A DNA stretch of 64,000 bases from Anisus vortex (GCA_949126835.1 OX421506.1:29014941-29078940), one strand, 5' to 3'; shown: positions 33,351-45,566, numbered from the stretch's first letter. Numbers and translations are program-made. Notes: generated from the sequence alone by a model not told the origin.

Positions 33351-33431
33351 TTAACCCTTCCCGTACCGACCTACTTCTATCTATGCTGCCTTCAGTTCCG
33401 CTATATACGCGCCCGGGACTGTAAGGGTTAA
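33351..33431 (+). mobile_element. piggyBac-like MITE (81 bp), copy 2
   Basis: TTAACCCTTCCCGTACC ... GACTGTAAGGGTTAA; inverted relative to 21916-21996, about 96% identical. Confidence 0.82.
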
Positions 33432-33539
33432 CTATTAGCTCGCAAGTAACGTCTAAAATAAAAAAAAAGTGTTTAAAAAATCATTTCATGTGTTTAATTC
33501 GTTAGCGAGTTACATTTTTTTTAAATATCAAAGTAATTA

Positions 33540-33960
33540 CATAATCCACACGAGCGATGTTTATCTTCTGCTTCCGTCTCGTCCCGAGTAAAAAGAAAAA
33601 AACACTTCGCTCCTTTTTTCCACGCATGCGCGGACGTCATCACACGTGTTTGCAGACGTGACCCGTAGTATGATGTCGCCAAAGAAGCCCCCCCCCCTCC
33701 CTCCGTCTCTCATGTACACTCCCTTCACCCTTTAATACAACCGTCGTCTTTGACGTCATTAGAAGTTAGCCTAGTCCAGAATCCTGGACATATAGACCCC
33801 CCCTCAACCCACACCATTCAGACCCCCCCCCCCACTTACCCCTACCCCGTTCACCTCAATCCCAGCTGTCTCCTTGGCAACAACATGTACAAAACCTTTC
33901 AATCAGTTATCCAGTTATCTTAACCCTACCTACCCCCCCCCCCCCCCACTCCTTTCGGCC
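33540..33960. promoter_or_regulatory. GC-richer stretch with CRE/E-box-like words, weak
   Basis: GCATGCGCGGACGTCATCAC, CACGTG, and TTTGACGTCATTAG (33750) occur within 200 bp, followed by C-runs. These are factor-binding-like words only; no gene start is visible. Confidence 0.15.
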
Positions 33961-34239
33961 GTTCAGAAATGTGTTTTGCCACCCAGAGATTGCAGGCCTA
34001 TACAGATGATTAAGTATGCCTTCACTAGAAATACATTTACTTTCGCAATAATAATCTTAAATTAGGTCATTCCGTGGCTCTAATGCACTCAATGTTATAT
34101 TTATTCGTTTTCATTTAAACATTATTAACTTAAAGATGTATGTAAATACCCTTATAGTTAGGACCATTTCGAAACTAGGGTGCACTTTCTGTGTTACGTA
34201 TATTCTAAATGATCTTTTTTCTGTATGACCGTTTTTTCA

Positions 34240-34495
34240 ATGCTCTACATTGTGTATGATATATATACTGTATAAACGTTTTTAAATTATCTATATTGTG
34301 TATGATCTATATTGTGTATGATCTATATTGTGTAAGATCTATAATTTGTATGATCTATATTGTGTATGATTTAAATTGTGTATGATCTATATACTGTATG
34401 ACCGTTTTTAAATTATCTATATTGTGTATGATCTATATTGTGTATGATATAAATTGTGTATGATCTATAATTTGTATGGTCTATATTGTGTATGG
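34240..34495 (+). repeat. 16-bp tandem repeat
   Basis: Repeats of TGATCTATATTGTGTA with variants (TATACTGTATGACCG). Confidence 0.85.
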
Positions 34496-34678
34496 ACAGA
34501 AAATCTTTGCACACCCTCTAGTCTCAGGGTTGGGAAAATTTGAAATCGACATAAATTGTACTGACCCCACAATCCCATTGTATGTAGTTGAAAAAACGAA
34601 ATTAGCTGAAAATAATGGTTTCACTAGATCTAGGGAAAAAATACTATACTATATATAATATATATTTATATATATATA

Positions 34679-35272
34679 TAGGGTGGGCCAATAATATGAT
34701 ACCACTTTTTATATTCTTACAATTTTCAAAATTACAAAGATTTTTGTTTCATTTTCAAGAATATTATCAACGAAACACTGAATTCTCACCCCAATGGATT
34801 GAAAGCAATATACTGTGGAGGAGAGAGTGAAGATAGTGGAAGCATATTTGGAATTAAAATCGGTAACCCACACTCAGCGACGATTCACAATTGACTTTCC
34901 GGGAAGAAATCAGACGTCTTCTGCAGAAGTTCAGGGAAACAGGACGTGTGACCACCGTTAGACGCATAATGGACACAGACCTACTTCTTTTTCTCTACAG
35001 AATTCAGATTTTGCAAGCTCAGATATCAGCAAATGGAGAAGAGAGACTAACCTTTTGCAGAAAAATCAGTCAACGCATTAAAGATCATCCCGTTTTGTTG
35101 GACCTGATTTTTATTTCAGCGATGAAACACTTTTCCACCTCAATGGACATGTTAATAGGCAGAAAATGAGATTCTGGGCCCAAGCCCAACTTCATCAGTA
35201 TGTCATTTCGCCCTTTGAGTTTTGAAAACTTGTGTATGATTAAAAGTGGTAACATTTTATTGGCCCACCCTG
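34679..35272 (+). mobile_element. Tc1/mariner-like element, internally deleted (594 bp)
   Basis: Inverted ends: left TAGGGTGGGCCAATAATATG, right CATTTTATTGGCCCACCCTG, flanked by TA. Inside are broken transposase pieces: helix-turn-helix start (RVKIVEAYLEL), an RETGRVTTVRR segment, and the region around the first catalytic Asp (HPVLLDLIF, then a frameshift, then FHLNGHVNRQKMRFWAQ). Full-length relatives are about twice as long. Confidence 0.85.
34790..35222 (+). pseudogene. Mariner-type transposase remnant
   Basis: Pieces of the DNA-binding and catalytic domains in changing frames within 34679-35272. A stretch is missing between RRIMDTD and the catalytic part. Frameshifts near 34880 and 35120 break the frame. 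The first catalytic Asp region is recognisable, but the later acidic residues are not present. Confidence 0.78.
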
Positions 35273-35989
35273 TATATACTTTTAACTATAATACCTATTC
35301 TATTAAGCCTGATGAAATCATGTTACATCTTCCCTCTTTCTTCTCTTTTTTCTTCCTCTGTCCTTCTTTCCATTTCCGGTTACTCGGTTTCTCGCCGTCC
35401 AGTGCGGCCGAAAGACCGGACGGAGTCACGTGTGTGTCCACCATCAGAAAAGAGAATGACCATCGATCATTATTTCTCTTTGCCTGGACAAGCGTCAAAA
35501 GCGTCTGAGTGGAGGAGGTGTGAAGGTGGGGTGGGTAGTTAGTCCGACAGATCAAGTATGTGGTAAGAGAGTCATATTCAATTTGGGTTAGGCTAGCGTT
35601 GAGATTAGCGTAAGTGTAGTGATTTTGGCCAGGGGGGGGGGGCGTAGGTGCAGATGGCCGCGGGAGGGAGGAACTGCATTAAGAATCCGGGGTGTATCGT
35701 CGGCATTCTTTAAAGTTTTCCCTAATTAACGATTTGCGAAGGAACAAAAAGAAAAGGTTCGGGCCTAATCATTAGCTTAGATTAACTAATCTCCAACCTT
35801 ACAACAGTAGCGCAGCAATGTTAAAAGATAACTAAATGACTTGTCGTCGCTACAAAATCATTATTATGAAGTCAACTTTTTTTGTTACAATTTTGAATGT
35901 TTTGCATGTCGCTTCATATTTTCTCTGAATTTATTAGGGTACAAGGATCTTTTTGAAGGCAGATCTTAAAATCAGCATACAAAGTCGCA
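35273..35989. other. Unassigned sequence
   Basis: 35395-35520 is GC-richer (GACGGAGTCACGTG) with overlapping short ORFs; no product recognised. Confidence 0.35.
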
Positions 35990-36275
35990 TAATATATTAT
36001 AATTTAGAAATACAACACAAAAACAACCTGTTGCAATGCTCAAATATACATAGGCACAAAAACACTTTCCTTATTCCTTATGCGATAACACATGCATAAA
36101 AGTATACTTTCTTCTCGATTGCATTCTGGCATCGAATGGGTTGCCTGAACAAACCAGGAAAACCAATAACTTAACATCATTTAAAACATGAATAAAAATG
36201 CAAGACTAGACTCAGACCACGGATGAGCGTAGGACGCAATAATCTTCTTTATAGCGTCTGTAATGTATTAGATAC
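35990..36275 (+). pseudogene. LINE-B fragment (RT C-terminus and 3' end)
   Basis: TTTAGAAATACAACACAAAAAC, then CACTTTCCTTATTCCTTATGC, AATGGGTTGCCTGAACAAACC, and the 3' end GATGAGCGTAGGACGCAATA ... AGATACGAT. The frame is broken. Confidence 0.78.
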
Positions 36276-37279
36276 GATCTCTCTTATATCTCTTCTTGCT
36301 TTTCTCTTTATCACTCTTCCCTTTTCTTTTTTTTACCGCCACCCATTACACATAGTAATCTATATGTTCTAAAAGAAGATTATTTTTTAAAGTAATCTAT
36401 CTTTTGTAAAGGAAGATTATATATTCCATAGTAATCTATAACTTAGAAATATAACGCAATATAATTCCAGTCGCGATCTCTTTGTATAAATACAAACATA
36501 TAATAACAAATTTCATTCATCTTTGTCTTCAATAACTTCTTACTAGATGACAATCTCCTGATTCAAGAAAACAAAGGAATCTGAAAAATCTTTGTTTCTT
36601 CTTATTCAATATTTACGCGTCTCGTAAACGGACATCAAATAAAAAACACGAGACACACACCGAGGGCAAAAAAAAAGCAGAAAAAACAAAGATATCCACT
36701 AAATATCCTTGACAAGACATCTTTTCTCCCAGTGGCACTATTCTTCCTCTCTCGCTCAGTCCTCTTTAGACCAATAACATATCGATCCTGTCTATAAATA
36801 CTGTCAAAACATAGGACCCCAGTAATCGATTACATTTATATCTATTTAAATAACAAAAGAAAAAAAAGCGAGGAAGTAGAAGATGGAGAATGAAGAGTAA
36901 AGAAACAATCTTCTTTTTTGTTTCGAATACGAGTATTGATACCATGGTATGCAGACTCGCACGCGTTTCGACTGAATGCTGGGGAAGAAGTGTCGTCTGC
37001 CGAGCTTAGCATCGTGTAGTTGTCGGACGTGGCTTAGAAAACCACACGGTACACTTTTTTCCTCTCTCCTTCTCTCTCTCCTTCTCTCTCTCATTCTCTC
37101 TCCCTCTCTCTCTTTATGTTTTGTTTTGTGTAGTTTCAACTTTATAATCACATCGCTTCTCACCGTGTACGCCAGTCAATCAATTACTCCTTAAGATGGA
37201 CAGAAAGTAGCGGAAGGGAAAAGGAGGAAGCAGTCAGAGTGAGTAGATAAAGTGTAAACCTAGTGTTACTTATTTAAGT
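36276..37279. other. Unassigned sequence
   Basis: No product recognised in ORFs near 36846-37194. CT-rich low complexity at 37060-37115. Confidence 0.4.
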
Positions 37280-37800
37280 CCCTTAGTATCTATTGTTACA
37301 ATTTCAAACATTTAGATATAGTATAGCTTTTTTATCTTCCTTTGAATCTTTTGTTACAATTTCAAACATTTAGAAATATCATAGCTTATTCATTTTCCTT
37401 TGAATCTATTGTTACAAATTAAAACATTTAGAAATATCATAGCGTATTCATCTTTCTTAAAATCTATTGTTGCTATTTCAAACATTCAGAAATAGCATAC
37501 CTTTTGGATCTTCCTTTGAATCTATTGTTACAATTTCAAACATTTAGAAATAGCATAGCTTATTCATTTTTCTGAAAATCTATTGTTACAATTTCAAACA
37601 TTTAGAAATAGTATAGCTTATTGATCTTCCTTTGAATCTATTGTTACAATTTCAAACATTTAGAAATAGCATAGCTTATTCATTTTTCTTCAAATCTATT
37701 GTTACAATTTCAAACATTTAGAAATAGCATAGCTTTTTCACATTCATTGAATCTATTTTAACAATTTCAAACGTTTAGAAGTAGCATAACTTATTCATCT
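37280..37800. repeat. About 58-60-bp tandem repeat, about 9 units
   Basis: Units of CCTTTGAATCTATTGTTAC, AATTTCAAACATTTAGAAAT, AGCATAGCTTATTCATTTT. Divergence is moderate. Not related to the 58-bp satellite at 6084. Confidence 0.9.
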
Positions 37801-38339
37801 TTCTATATTTTCGATAATTACCATGTCAAACTTATTTCTTTATTTCGAAACTTATTTCTATGTGATACATAACCTTGACGAGTTTATTGTTTCGAACACC
37901 CAAAACACTGTGTTTATTATAGCTCTGCGTCGAACTTTCTTCTTCTTAATGTGTTTTTTTGGAATGGTTCTTTACCAAACATCACCATGTACTAAATACA
38001 CTCTGCTGTTATAAAGTATAACGCATTATAAGTGTAACAATGATTTCTAGATTTTTGTTGCCAACTTTAGTTCATATTTAATTAGAGTTAAGTGTTTTAG
38101 CTACAGGGTTCCAGAGCAGTAAGAAGTGTATTAAAGATTTAGCATAGCGTGTAATTTTAAATTTGTTTTCATTGTTCAATTGTGTTTCCTCATCGTGAGC
38201 AATGTTTATATTAAGATATGAATATAATTATTATTGATGAGTTAGTCGATACCTATGGATGACGCTGATTTATTATGACACATGTTATGACATTTGGTGA
38301 CTTATACAATGGATATAACCTAACTAAGATAAACCACTG

Positions 38340-39145
38340 TATCCCGTCTATCCTATCTATGCAATATATCCTATCTATCCTATATATGTAATATATCCTA
38401 TCTATCCTATCTATCCTATCTATCCTATCTATCCTATCTATCCTATCTATCCTATCTATCCTATCTATCCTATCTATCCTATCTATCCTATCTATCCTAT
38501 CTATCCTATCTATCCTATCTATCCTATCTATCCTATCTATCATATCTATCCTATCTATCCTATCTATCCTATCTATCATATCTATCATATCTATCATATC
38601 TATCCCATCTATCATATCTATCCCATCTATCATATCTATCCTATCTATCCTATTTATCCTATCTATTCTATCTATCCTATCTATCCTAACTATCCTATCT
38701 ATCCAACCTATCCTATCTATCCTATCTATCATATCTATCCTATCTATCCAACCTATCCTATCTATCCTATCTATCCTACCTATCCTATCTATCCTATCTA
38801 TCCTATCTATCCTATCTATCCTATCTATCCTATCTATCCTATCTATCCTATTTATCCTATCTATCCTATTTATCCTATCTATCCTATCTATCCTATCTAT
38901 CCTATCTATCCTATCTATCCTATCTATCCTATCTATCCTATCTATCCTATCTATCTTATCTATCTTATCTATCCTATCTATCCTATCTATCCTATCTATC
39001 CTATCTATCCTATCTATCCTATCTATCCTATCTATCCTATCTATCCTATCTATCCTATCTATCCTATCTATCCTATTTATCATATTTATCATATTTATCC
39101 TATCTATCCTATCTATCCTATCTATCCTATCTATCCTATATATCA
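38340..39145. repeat. 9-bp minisatellite (TATCCTATC)n, about 85 units
   Basis: Nearly uninterrupted, with scattered variants (CATATC, CCATC, TTTATC). The minus strand reads as an Ile-Asp-Arg repeat without stops because the unit is nine bases. This is not a gene. Confidence 0.97.
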
Positions 39146-39227
39146 ATCTACCTATCTGTCTTTATATATAATCAATAATCTAAATTTTTTCTATTTATCC
39201 ATTATATTTCTTTCTCTGAGTCTGTGA

Positions 39228-39375
39228 GGCCGTCGGGTCCTGCGGCTAGTACACTGACCTGTCAACAAAACGACCCGAGTTCTAGCCCTGCCACCGACGG
39301 ACTTGCAGGAGTTTTTGAGGCCTAGGACGTAATAATCTTCTATCTAGAAAGAAACGTCGGTAAACTTAAAAGCCA
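39228..39375 (+). mobile_element. tRNA-derived SINE, family 1, LINE-B tail
   Basis: CGTCGGGTCCTGCGGCTAG, a B box with CCGAGTTCTAGCCCTGCC, CTTGCAGGAGTTTTTGAGG, and tail GGACGTAATAATCTTCTATC followed by ACGTCGGTAAAC. Confidence 0.82.
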
Positions 39376-39989
39376 TACTTATAAGGCCAAGAATTCGATT
39401 CTACAAACGTTGAGGAATCGATCCTAGCACTATCTATATTTAACTGTCTATCTATCTATCTATACACAAGAATTGACAAAGCCACCAGTTTTCTTACGTA
39501 TACAATACACTTACAAAACACCTTACCTGTTATCTTAAAGATCACGGTAAGAGCCAAGTCCATCCTCAAAACACCATTTTTGCTGATATCGATTCTCCTC
39601 TTTACTCGTTCGTGTGTGTGTAGGGGAGGATAAATCCTAGTCTTCATCAAGGGTGAGGGAATCGTTTTATTGATGTCCCTTCGTAACACAAACCAAAGAA
39701 GAAAAACGCAATAATTATGAAGGACAATCTTCTGAAAAATAAAACATTAATGTCTTTCTTGTCCCAGATACTTCAAATCGAAATTTAAGGTTTCTTTTAC
39801 GACATATAGGAAAAAATACTTTTAGAATTGTTTTTTTAAAAAGCTAGTGAAATGTAATTCAGTGAATTTTTTTCTGGGGATTGTGTGGCCAGTAAACTAA
39901 TATTTATTACTACAGGGTCAGAGTTTTAGAGAGATTTCAAATTATGTGTAGCCTAGTTATTGGCTATCTTACAACTTTCTTGTGAAAAT
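39376..39989. other. Unassigned sequence
   Basis: No gene recognised. A short (CTAT)n tract lies near 39452. Confidence 0.4.
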
Positions 39990-40200
39990 GTTTCTTTTAG
40001 TCCGGGAGGTCCGTGGTTCGAATCCTGGTGAAGGCTCTGATGGGTATCTGGCATTAGTTGGGGAAGGGGAGTAAAGGCGGCTGGGCACTGTGCTGGCCAC
40101 AGAAATATTCCCTAGCATTCTGTGGCAACTAAAAGTTGTGAACGCTGCTACTCCCTTGTGCGTCACTTGTGCAAAACAGGTCAAGGGACAATGATGATAA
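39990..40200 (+). mobile_element. tRNA-derived SINE, family 2
   Basis: GTCCGTGGTTCGAATCCTGG (B box), AAAGGCGGCTGGGCACTGTG, CTGGCCACAGAAATATTCCC, AGTTGTGAACGCTGC. Confidence 0.78.
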
Positions 40201-40484
40201 ACCCGTTTAATCCACCCCAACTTTAAATCCTGCGAGCTAATCAGACATCTCAGAATAATAACAAGTTCCCTGAAATCCGCAATAATTTAACATACACTGC
40301 CACTGTTTTTGTCAGCGCAATCTCCTTGCACCCAAGAGGCCCACGCTAAACTATCGAACTGAACTCAATTTGTCTGAAGTTAAATCTATTCACCGTTTTT
40401 TTACCCTCATTCTTCTGTGTAATAGTTAGGCGCCAATAAAGTCACCTCAGTATTATCAAAGGCTATTTTTTTTTTATCAAAGCT

Positions 40485-40754
40485 ATATTTTTTAGAGCTT
40501 ATTGTGTTCTTTTTTTCCCGTGCGCAACCAATAAGGCTGTCTTGAATTACTTCTACGCTCCTACGATTGCATTAAAGGTTTCCGCTGTATACAACTTTCG
40601 ATTTTAATCTTTTTTTCCATTGATAAAATCATAGCAAATTACTAAACCGGAAGCCTAGAGGACTTAGTGCTATCGGAAATTCCGAAACCAAGTGTATCAA
40701 GTTATCAAATAGCAGAAATATCAAAGCAAGCGGTCCATCTTATTATAGTCTTTG
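40485..40754 (+). mobile_element. MITE with GACTATAATAAGATGGACC ends, diverged copy
   Basis: Right end GCAAGCGGTCCATCTTATTA plus TAGTCTTTG and the interior (CTTCTACGCTCCTACG, AAAATCATAGC) match 60689-60972. The left terminus is worn. Confidence 0.7.
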
Positions 40755-40838
40755 TTATTATCTTGTTCTTTGTAATCAAACTCTAGTTTTGAGAAGGATG
40801 CATCTGAAGAATATTACTCGATAAACTTACGGTTACAT

Positions 40839-42033
40839 GATATTTGATGCTTAGTGCATCACTATATTTGATGCACTTACATGACATTTGATGCTAAATG
40901 CGAACTATATTTGATACACTTGCATGACATTTGATGCGTCATGTACATTATATTTAATACACTTAAATGACATTTGATGCTTAATGCATACTATTTTTAA
41001 TACACTAAAATGACATTTGATGCATAGCGCACACTATATTTGATACACTTGCATGACATTTGATGCTTAATGCGCACTATATTTGATGCACTTGCATGAT
41101 ATTTGATGCTTAGTGCGCACTATATTTGATGCACTTAAATGACATTTGATGCCTAGTGCACACTATATTTGATACACTTGCATGACATTTGATGCTTAGT
41201 GCGTATTATATTTGATACATTTGCAAAAAATTTGATGCTTGATGCACACTATATTTGATACACTTACATGACATTTGATGCTTGATGAACACTATATTTG
41301 ATGCACTTACATGACATTTGTTTCTTGATGCACAATATATTTGATACACTTACATGACATTTGATGCTTGATAAACACTATATTTGATACACTTACATGA
41401 CATTTGATGCTTAATGCACACTATATTTGATACACTTACATGACATTTGATGCCTTATGCACATTATATTTGATACACTTACATGACATTTGATGCTTAA
41501 TGCACACTATATTTGATACACTTACATGACATTTGATGCCTTATGCACATTATATTTGATACACTTACATGACATTTGATGCTTAATGCACACTATATTT
41601 GATTCTTTTACATGACATTTGATGCCTTATGCACATTATATTGATACACTTACATGACATTTGATGCTTAATGCACACTATATTTGATTCTTTTACATGA
41701 CATTTGATGCCTTATGCACATTATATTTGATACACTTACATGACATTTGATGCTTAATGCACACTATATTTGATACACTTACATGACATTTGATGCTTAA
41801 TGCACACTATATTTGATACACTTACATGACATTTGATGCCTTATGCACACTATATTTGATCATTTGATGCTTAATGCACACTATATTTGATACACTTACA
41901 TGACATTTGATGCGTTTTGCACATCATATTTGATACACATACATGACATTTGATGCTAAATGCACACTATATTTGATAGACTTACAAGACATTTGATGCG
42001 TTATGCACATTATATTTGATACACTTACATGAC
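40839..42033. repeat. 43-bp tandem repeat array, about 27 units
   Basis: Unit contains TATATTTGATACACTTACATG, then ACATTTGATGCTTAATGCACAC. The central 41280-41870 part is more uniform. Each unit carries two TTTGAT words, so the unit itself may be an older doubling. Confidence 0.95.
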
Positions 42034-42254
42034 TTTCCGCTTTCTAAGAAAATTTACTTCGATACACTCAAATGTCACCGAACAGATTTATAACACAGAC
42101 ATGAGATTCGGTATGTACATGTCATGTGCCACACATTGGCATTGCTTCTGAGGCATTCACGTGTCATTTATCTAACACATGCTGTTAAGCACACCTGTGA
42201 CATTCAAAATGAGAATTTGGCGCATTTATTCCATCGAGCATAAACGTGACACAA

Positions 42255-42440
42255 ATGGTCTTACGCACTTGAACAAGGATGGCATTTAGCACAAGTATGT
42301 CATACAGTGCAAGGGTGGCACTTAACTCAAGGACGACAATTTTGCACAAGAATAACATTCAGTGCAAGGATGACATTTAACACAAGGTTGGCATTTAGCA
42401 CAATGATTACATTCAGCACAAGAATGACATTCAGCACAAC
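42255..42440. repeat. Degenerate about 22-bp repeats
   Basis: Repeated GACATTTAGCACAAGGATG-like words, next to the 43-bp array. Confidence 0.65.
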
Positions 42441-42648
42441 CAAAAAAGCTAATGTAAAACAAAAAGCACATGTCATATATTAACGTTCCGCAAAAACATC
42501 ATGCCAGGGGTGGTCTTTTCTCGGTGAACGGATGTGGGCTTAAATAACTTCATCTGTCATTTATATGTCGGCATATACATAGCTTCAACTGTCATTTGCA
42601 TTCGTCTCTGTCAAAAAAAACATTGTTATTAGATCTTGGCCCACACGA

Positions 42649-42686
<38 letters not shown>

Positions 42687-43284
42687 TGTCACGTGAATTT
42701 TACAAACAGCACTGATTGGACACAGAGCCAACCAATCATACTGGGAATAATTGATTCCAAGCAGTGGTTTTATTCCTAACAGAATGCGTTTCTTTTTTTG
42801 CATGCCATGATAGTTTGGTTGGAAACACACGCAGTAAGATCTGGACGAATACACCCCGGAGCCTCGTTTCTAGTGAATATATATATATATATGTATATAA
42901 TTATGGTTAACATAATTATCGTGTACTAGAGTGGTAATGGCATAATCGATTACACGAGACAGCTTTATCCACGCAGTTTCATCGATTTCACGTATCGTCC
43001 TATTCCCTCCTTTAACAAAACACATACCAAAATACAGTATCGATATAAAGTTATAGACTTGAGAGAAGTTGTTTTGTTTCTTTGATATTAAAGCTAGATC
43101 AAAAAGAGAAGTTAGGTGTATCATTAACATTATATTATAACTTGGCTTTTTAACATTGGAAGTTAACTGCAAGCGACGTCGTTCTCTTTTCAATGTGTTT
43201 TTTTCAATGGTTCTCATAATGGGTTCCGGCCCCCTTCCGCCCCCGGACACTTTTATTTTGCAAACATAAATATCTATATCAGTA
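42441..43284. other. Unassigned sequence
   Basis: Contains (TA)n at 42653-42681 and a shorter TA run at 42877-42891. No product recognised for the minus-strand ORF 42870-43250. Confidence 0.4.
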
Positions 43285-43286
43285 AA

Positions 43287-43323
<37 letters not shown>

Positions 43324-43341
43324 CTCTATCTATCTATCTAC
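43285..43341. repeat. (CTAT)n microsatellite
   Basis: CTATCTAT run, one interruption. Confidence 0.97.
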
Positions 43342-43499
43342 CGACTTATTCTGATTGACCTAGTTCGCCAGTTTCCATTATGGTTTACAATGGGCGTGTG
43401 TAGTCCATCGTTAAAGCGCTGGATTACCGATCAAAGGCGTCTTTAGTTAAAAATAGTAAGGCATGATTGAATTCCCCATTATCCCTGTAATCTGATCAG

Positions 43500-43635
43500 A
43501 AGCGTAGCTAGGGATTTGGGGGCCCGGGGGGCTTGGCCTCTTTAGGGGCCCCTGCATTTTAACATTTGACATTATGACATGAGAAAATAATTTCCACTCT
43601 CCCCCCTCCCCCCCCAACTTTCTTTTAGTGCCCCG
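43500..43635 (+). mobile_element. CAGTGGCGTAGC-type hAT MITE, partial
   Basis: AGCGTAGCTAGGGATTTGG and GGGGCCCGGGGGGCTTGGCC match 31603-31785. The right end is lost. Confidence 0.65.
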
Positions 43636-43639
43636 TTGG

Positions 43640-45119
43640 GCTTTTTCAGAAGTACATCGAAGCACTCCAAGTGGAGTTTTCTAATCAAAGGCAAGTCTTT
43701 CAAATTGATGGACACATTTTTTCATACCACATCAACTAACTTGTTTGATCTTACTACAACCTTCTTAGACGTACATCTTTTTTTTAAAGTGGAGGATTAT
43801 TGGCAATTTTAAAATGGAGCAAGTTGAATTTTAAACATTTTAAAAATGCGCATCCAAATGTGCCCATTTGCTGAACAATTCTGTAAGGAAGCTGCTAAGG
43901 AAAGTCGTCTGCTATTCTCACCTGCTTTGCTTTTGCTCCTATACTTTCAGCTATTTGTTTCAAATTACACATTGGAACAAATTTTATCGCACATCAAAGC
44001 TGTTTTAAGCATTCAAAAAGGTCACCTACACTTGACCAATCATTAATTCATACAGACTAATTACATTTAAACGAGTTCTTATGCTCATCTTCTTTAATTA
44101 AACATAAATAAAATTTCTAAACAAATTTTTTTGGATAATTAATTTATAAATATAAGAGACTTATTTAATAGCACTATATTAAGTAATTTATGTAATTATT
44201 AATGTTTAAAATATAAACTTCTTAAATCGACAATCAATTAAAGCAGTTAATGTTTATTTACAGCTGTTAATTTTTTTTTTAAATTATTCTAATAATTAAA
44301 TCTTGTTATGAATACCATAATGTTAAAGGTATATATAGAAATAATAATAATCAGTAATATTTGTTACATTACAAAACAAAGCTTGTTCGGCATCACTATT
44401 GAATTAAATGTGGTTACAATTTTTTTTAATTAAAGGGAGATAATTAGCCCGTTTCATTTGAGCTAATATTTCTAATGTTTTTTTTTCTTTTATAAGAAAA
44501 TTAATGGCTTACAATTTATAACTTTGAAATGATCAAACTGTAAAAGTTTTTGAAAATTATATAAATATTATAGGACTAAAGAATTTATATGTATATTTTT
44601 AAGCATTACAATAACTACCCCGTTTTTATGAATACTTGGTACATATACCGATTAACGATAGTTGAGTCAGTCGTAACAAATTTCAAACACATTATGGACA
44701 TCTCGGTAAAACTTAAATCAAAATATCATTAACATACATTAGCATATGTTAGGGCGACAGTGATCGGTCAGCAGGGTTGGCAGTCTATTGAACCAACCAC
44801 AGGACCAGCCGGCTGCACACCATAAACTTATTTGCCAAATACTGACCCCTACTTCATCGAATTCCTATTTCTTATTAGTATAATAATATGTAGGCCTACA
44901 GTTGAGGGATATTAGATATTTAGCAACACTTGCGTTTAAATCACATTTCATCCAAAAACTAATCGATTCAAATAGCTGAGGTGTTCAAAATATATCAGTT
45001 TGTACCGACCACTTGCCCTTCACCGCCCCCCCCCCCCCCAATCGCCCCCGGGAATGTCAGCGTCCCCTAAAGCTTCTCACCGCCCCCCGGGGGGCGATAT
45101 CATCCCTGTTGAGAACCTA
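43640..45119 (+). mobile_element. hAT-like element copy without the LINE insertions
   Basis: Collinear with 7931-8560, 9963-10700 and 18569-18807 (shared CTTTTTCAGAAGTACA, CTACAACCTTCTTAGA, AAAGCTGTTTTAAGCAT, TTAAAGGGAGATAATTAG, ATTCCTATTTCTTATTAG). It lacks both LINEs and the LTR element, so it shows their empty sites. The right end GTTGAGAACCTATG is preserved. The left end is lost. Confidence 0.8.
44755..44816 (-). mobile_element. SINE remnant inside the hAT-like copy
   Basis: Minus strand CCGGCTGGTCCTGTGGTTGG, at the same place as 10540-10622. Confidence 0.6.
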
Positions 45120-45124
45120 TGATC

Positions 45125-45560
45125 AATGAACTCATCACACCATATGTCCCTCAAAGAACACTCATCGCTTCTGGAAGAGCCCCGTTTCTCTCTGACGACC
45201 GTTGGCCTTAGAGCCTTCTCAGTATCCGGTCCGAAGGTGTGGAATCTACTTCCCATTCAACTCAGGCAAACAAGCTCCATTGATTCCTTCAAAAAGAACT
45301 TAAAAACTCATTATTTCAATATTTATCTTAATTAACATGCTTTGAGCCCTACTGTCTTACTTATATGTTAGGTCGGTTATTTTGTTTTGGTTGTTTGATT
45401 TGTTCCATGTTTGTAAAGTTTTGAATCATTACTTAGTTTTTTATCACTTAGCCTATAGATTGTATCCGTGTTCTGAGTTGTATGTTAAATGCGCTCTGAG
45501 CTTGCATTATGCTTGTTGGCAGCGCTATACAAATGTCATTATTATTATTATTATTATTAA
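45125..45560 (+). pseudogene. LINE-A fragment (C-terminus and 3' end)
   Basis: A frame at 45126-45335 reads EEPRFSLTTVGLRAFSV, PKVWNLLPIQLRQT and KKNLKTHYFN, the common C-terminal end of CR1/L2/jockey-like LINE ORF2. It is followed by a 3' UTR with GCGCTCTGAGC, AGCGCTATACAAAT and (ATT)n. It is the better preserved relative of 18107-18568 and is 5' truncated. Confidence 0.85.
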
Positions 45561-45566
45561 TGCTGT

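Noticed and set aside
38253..39146. 297-codon minus-strand ORF of Ile-Asp-Arg repeats
   Set aside because: It is the translation of a 9-bp minisatellite; unit length divisible by three keeps it open. No flanking coding sequence.
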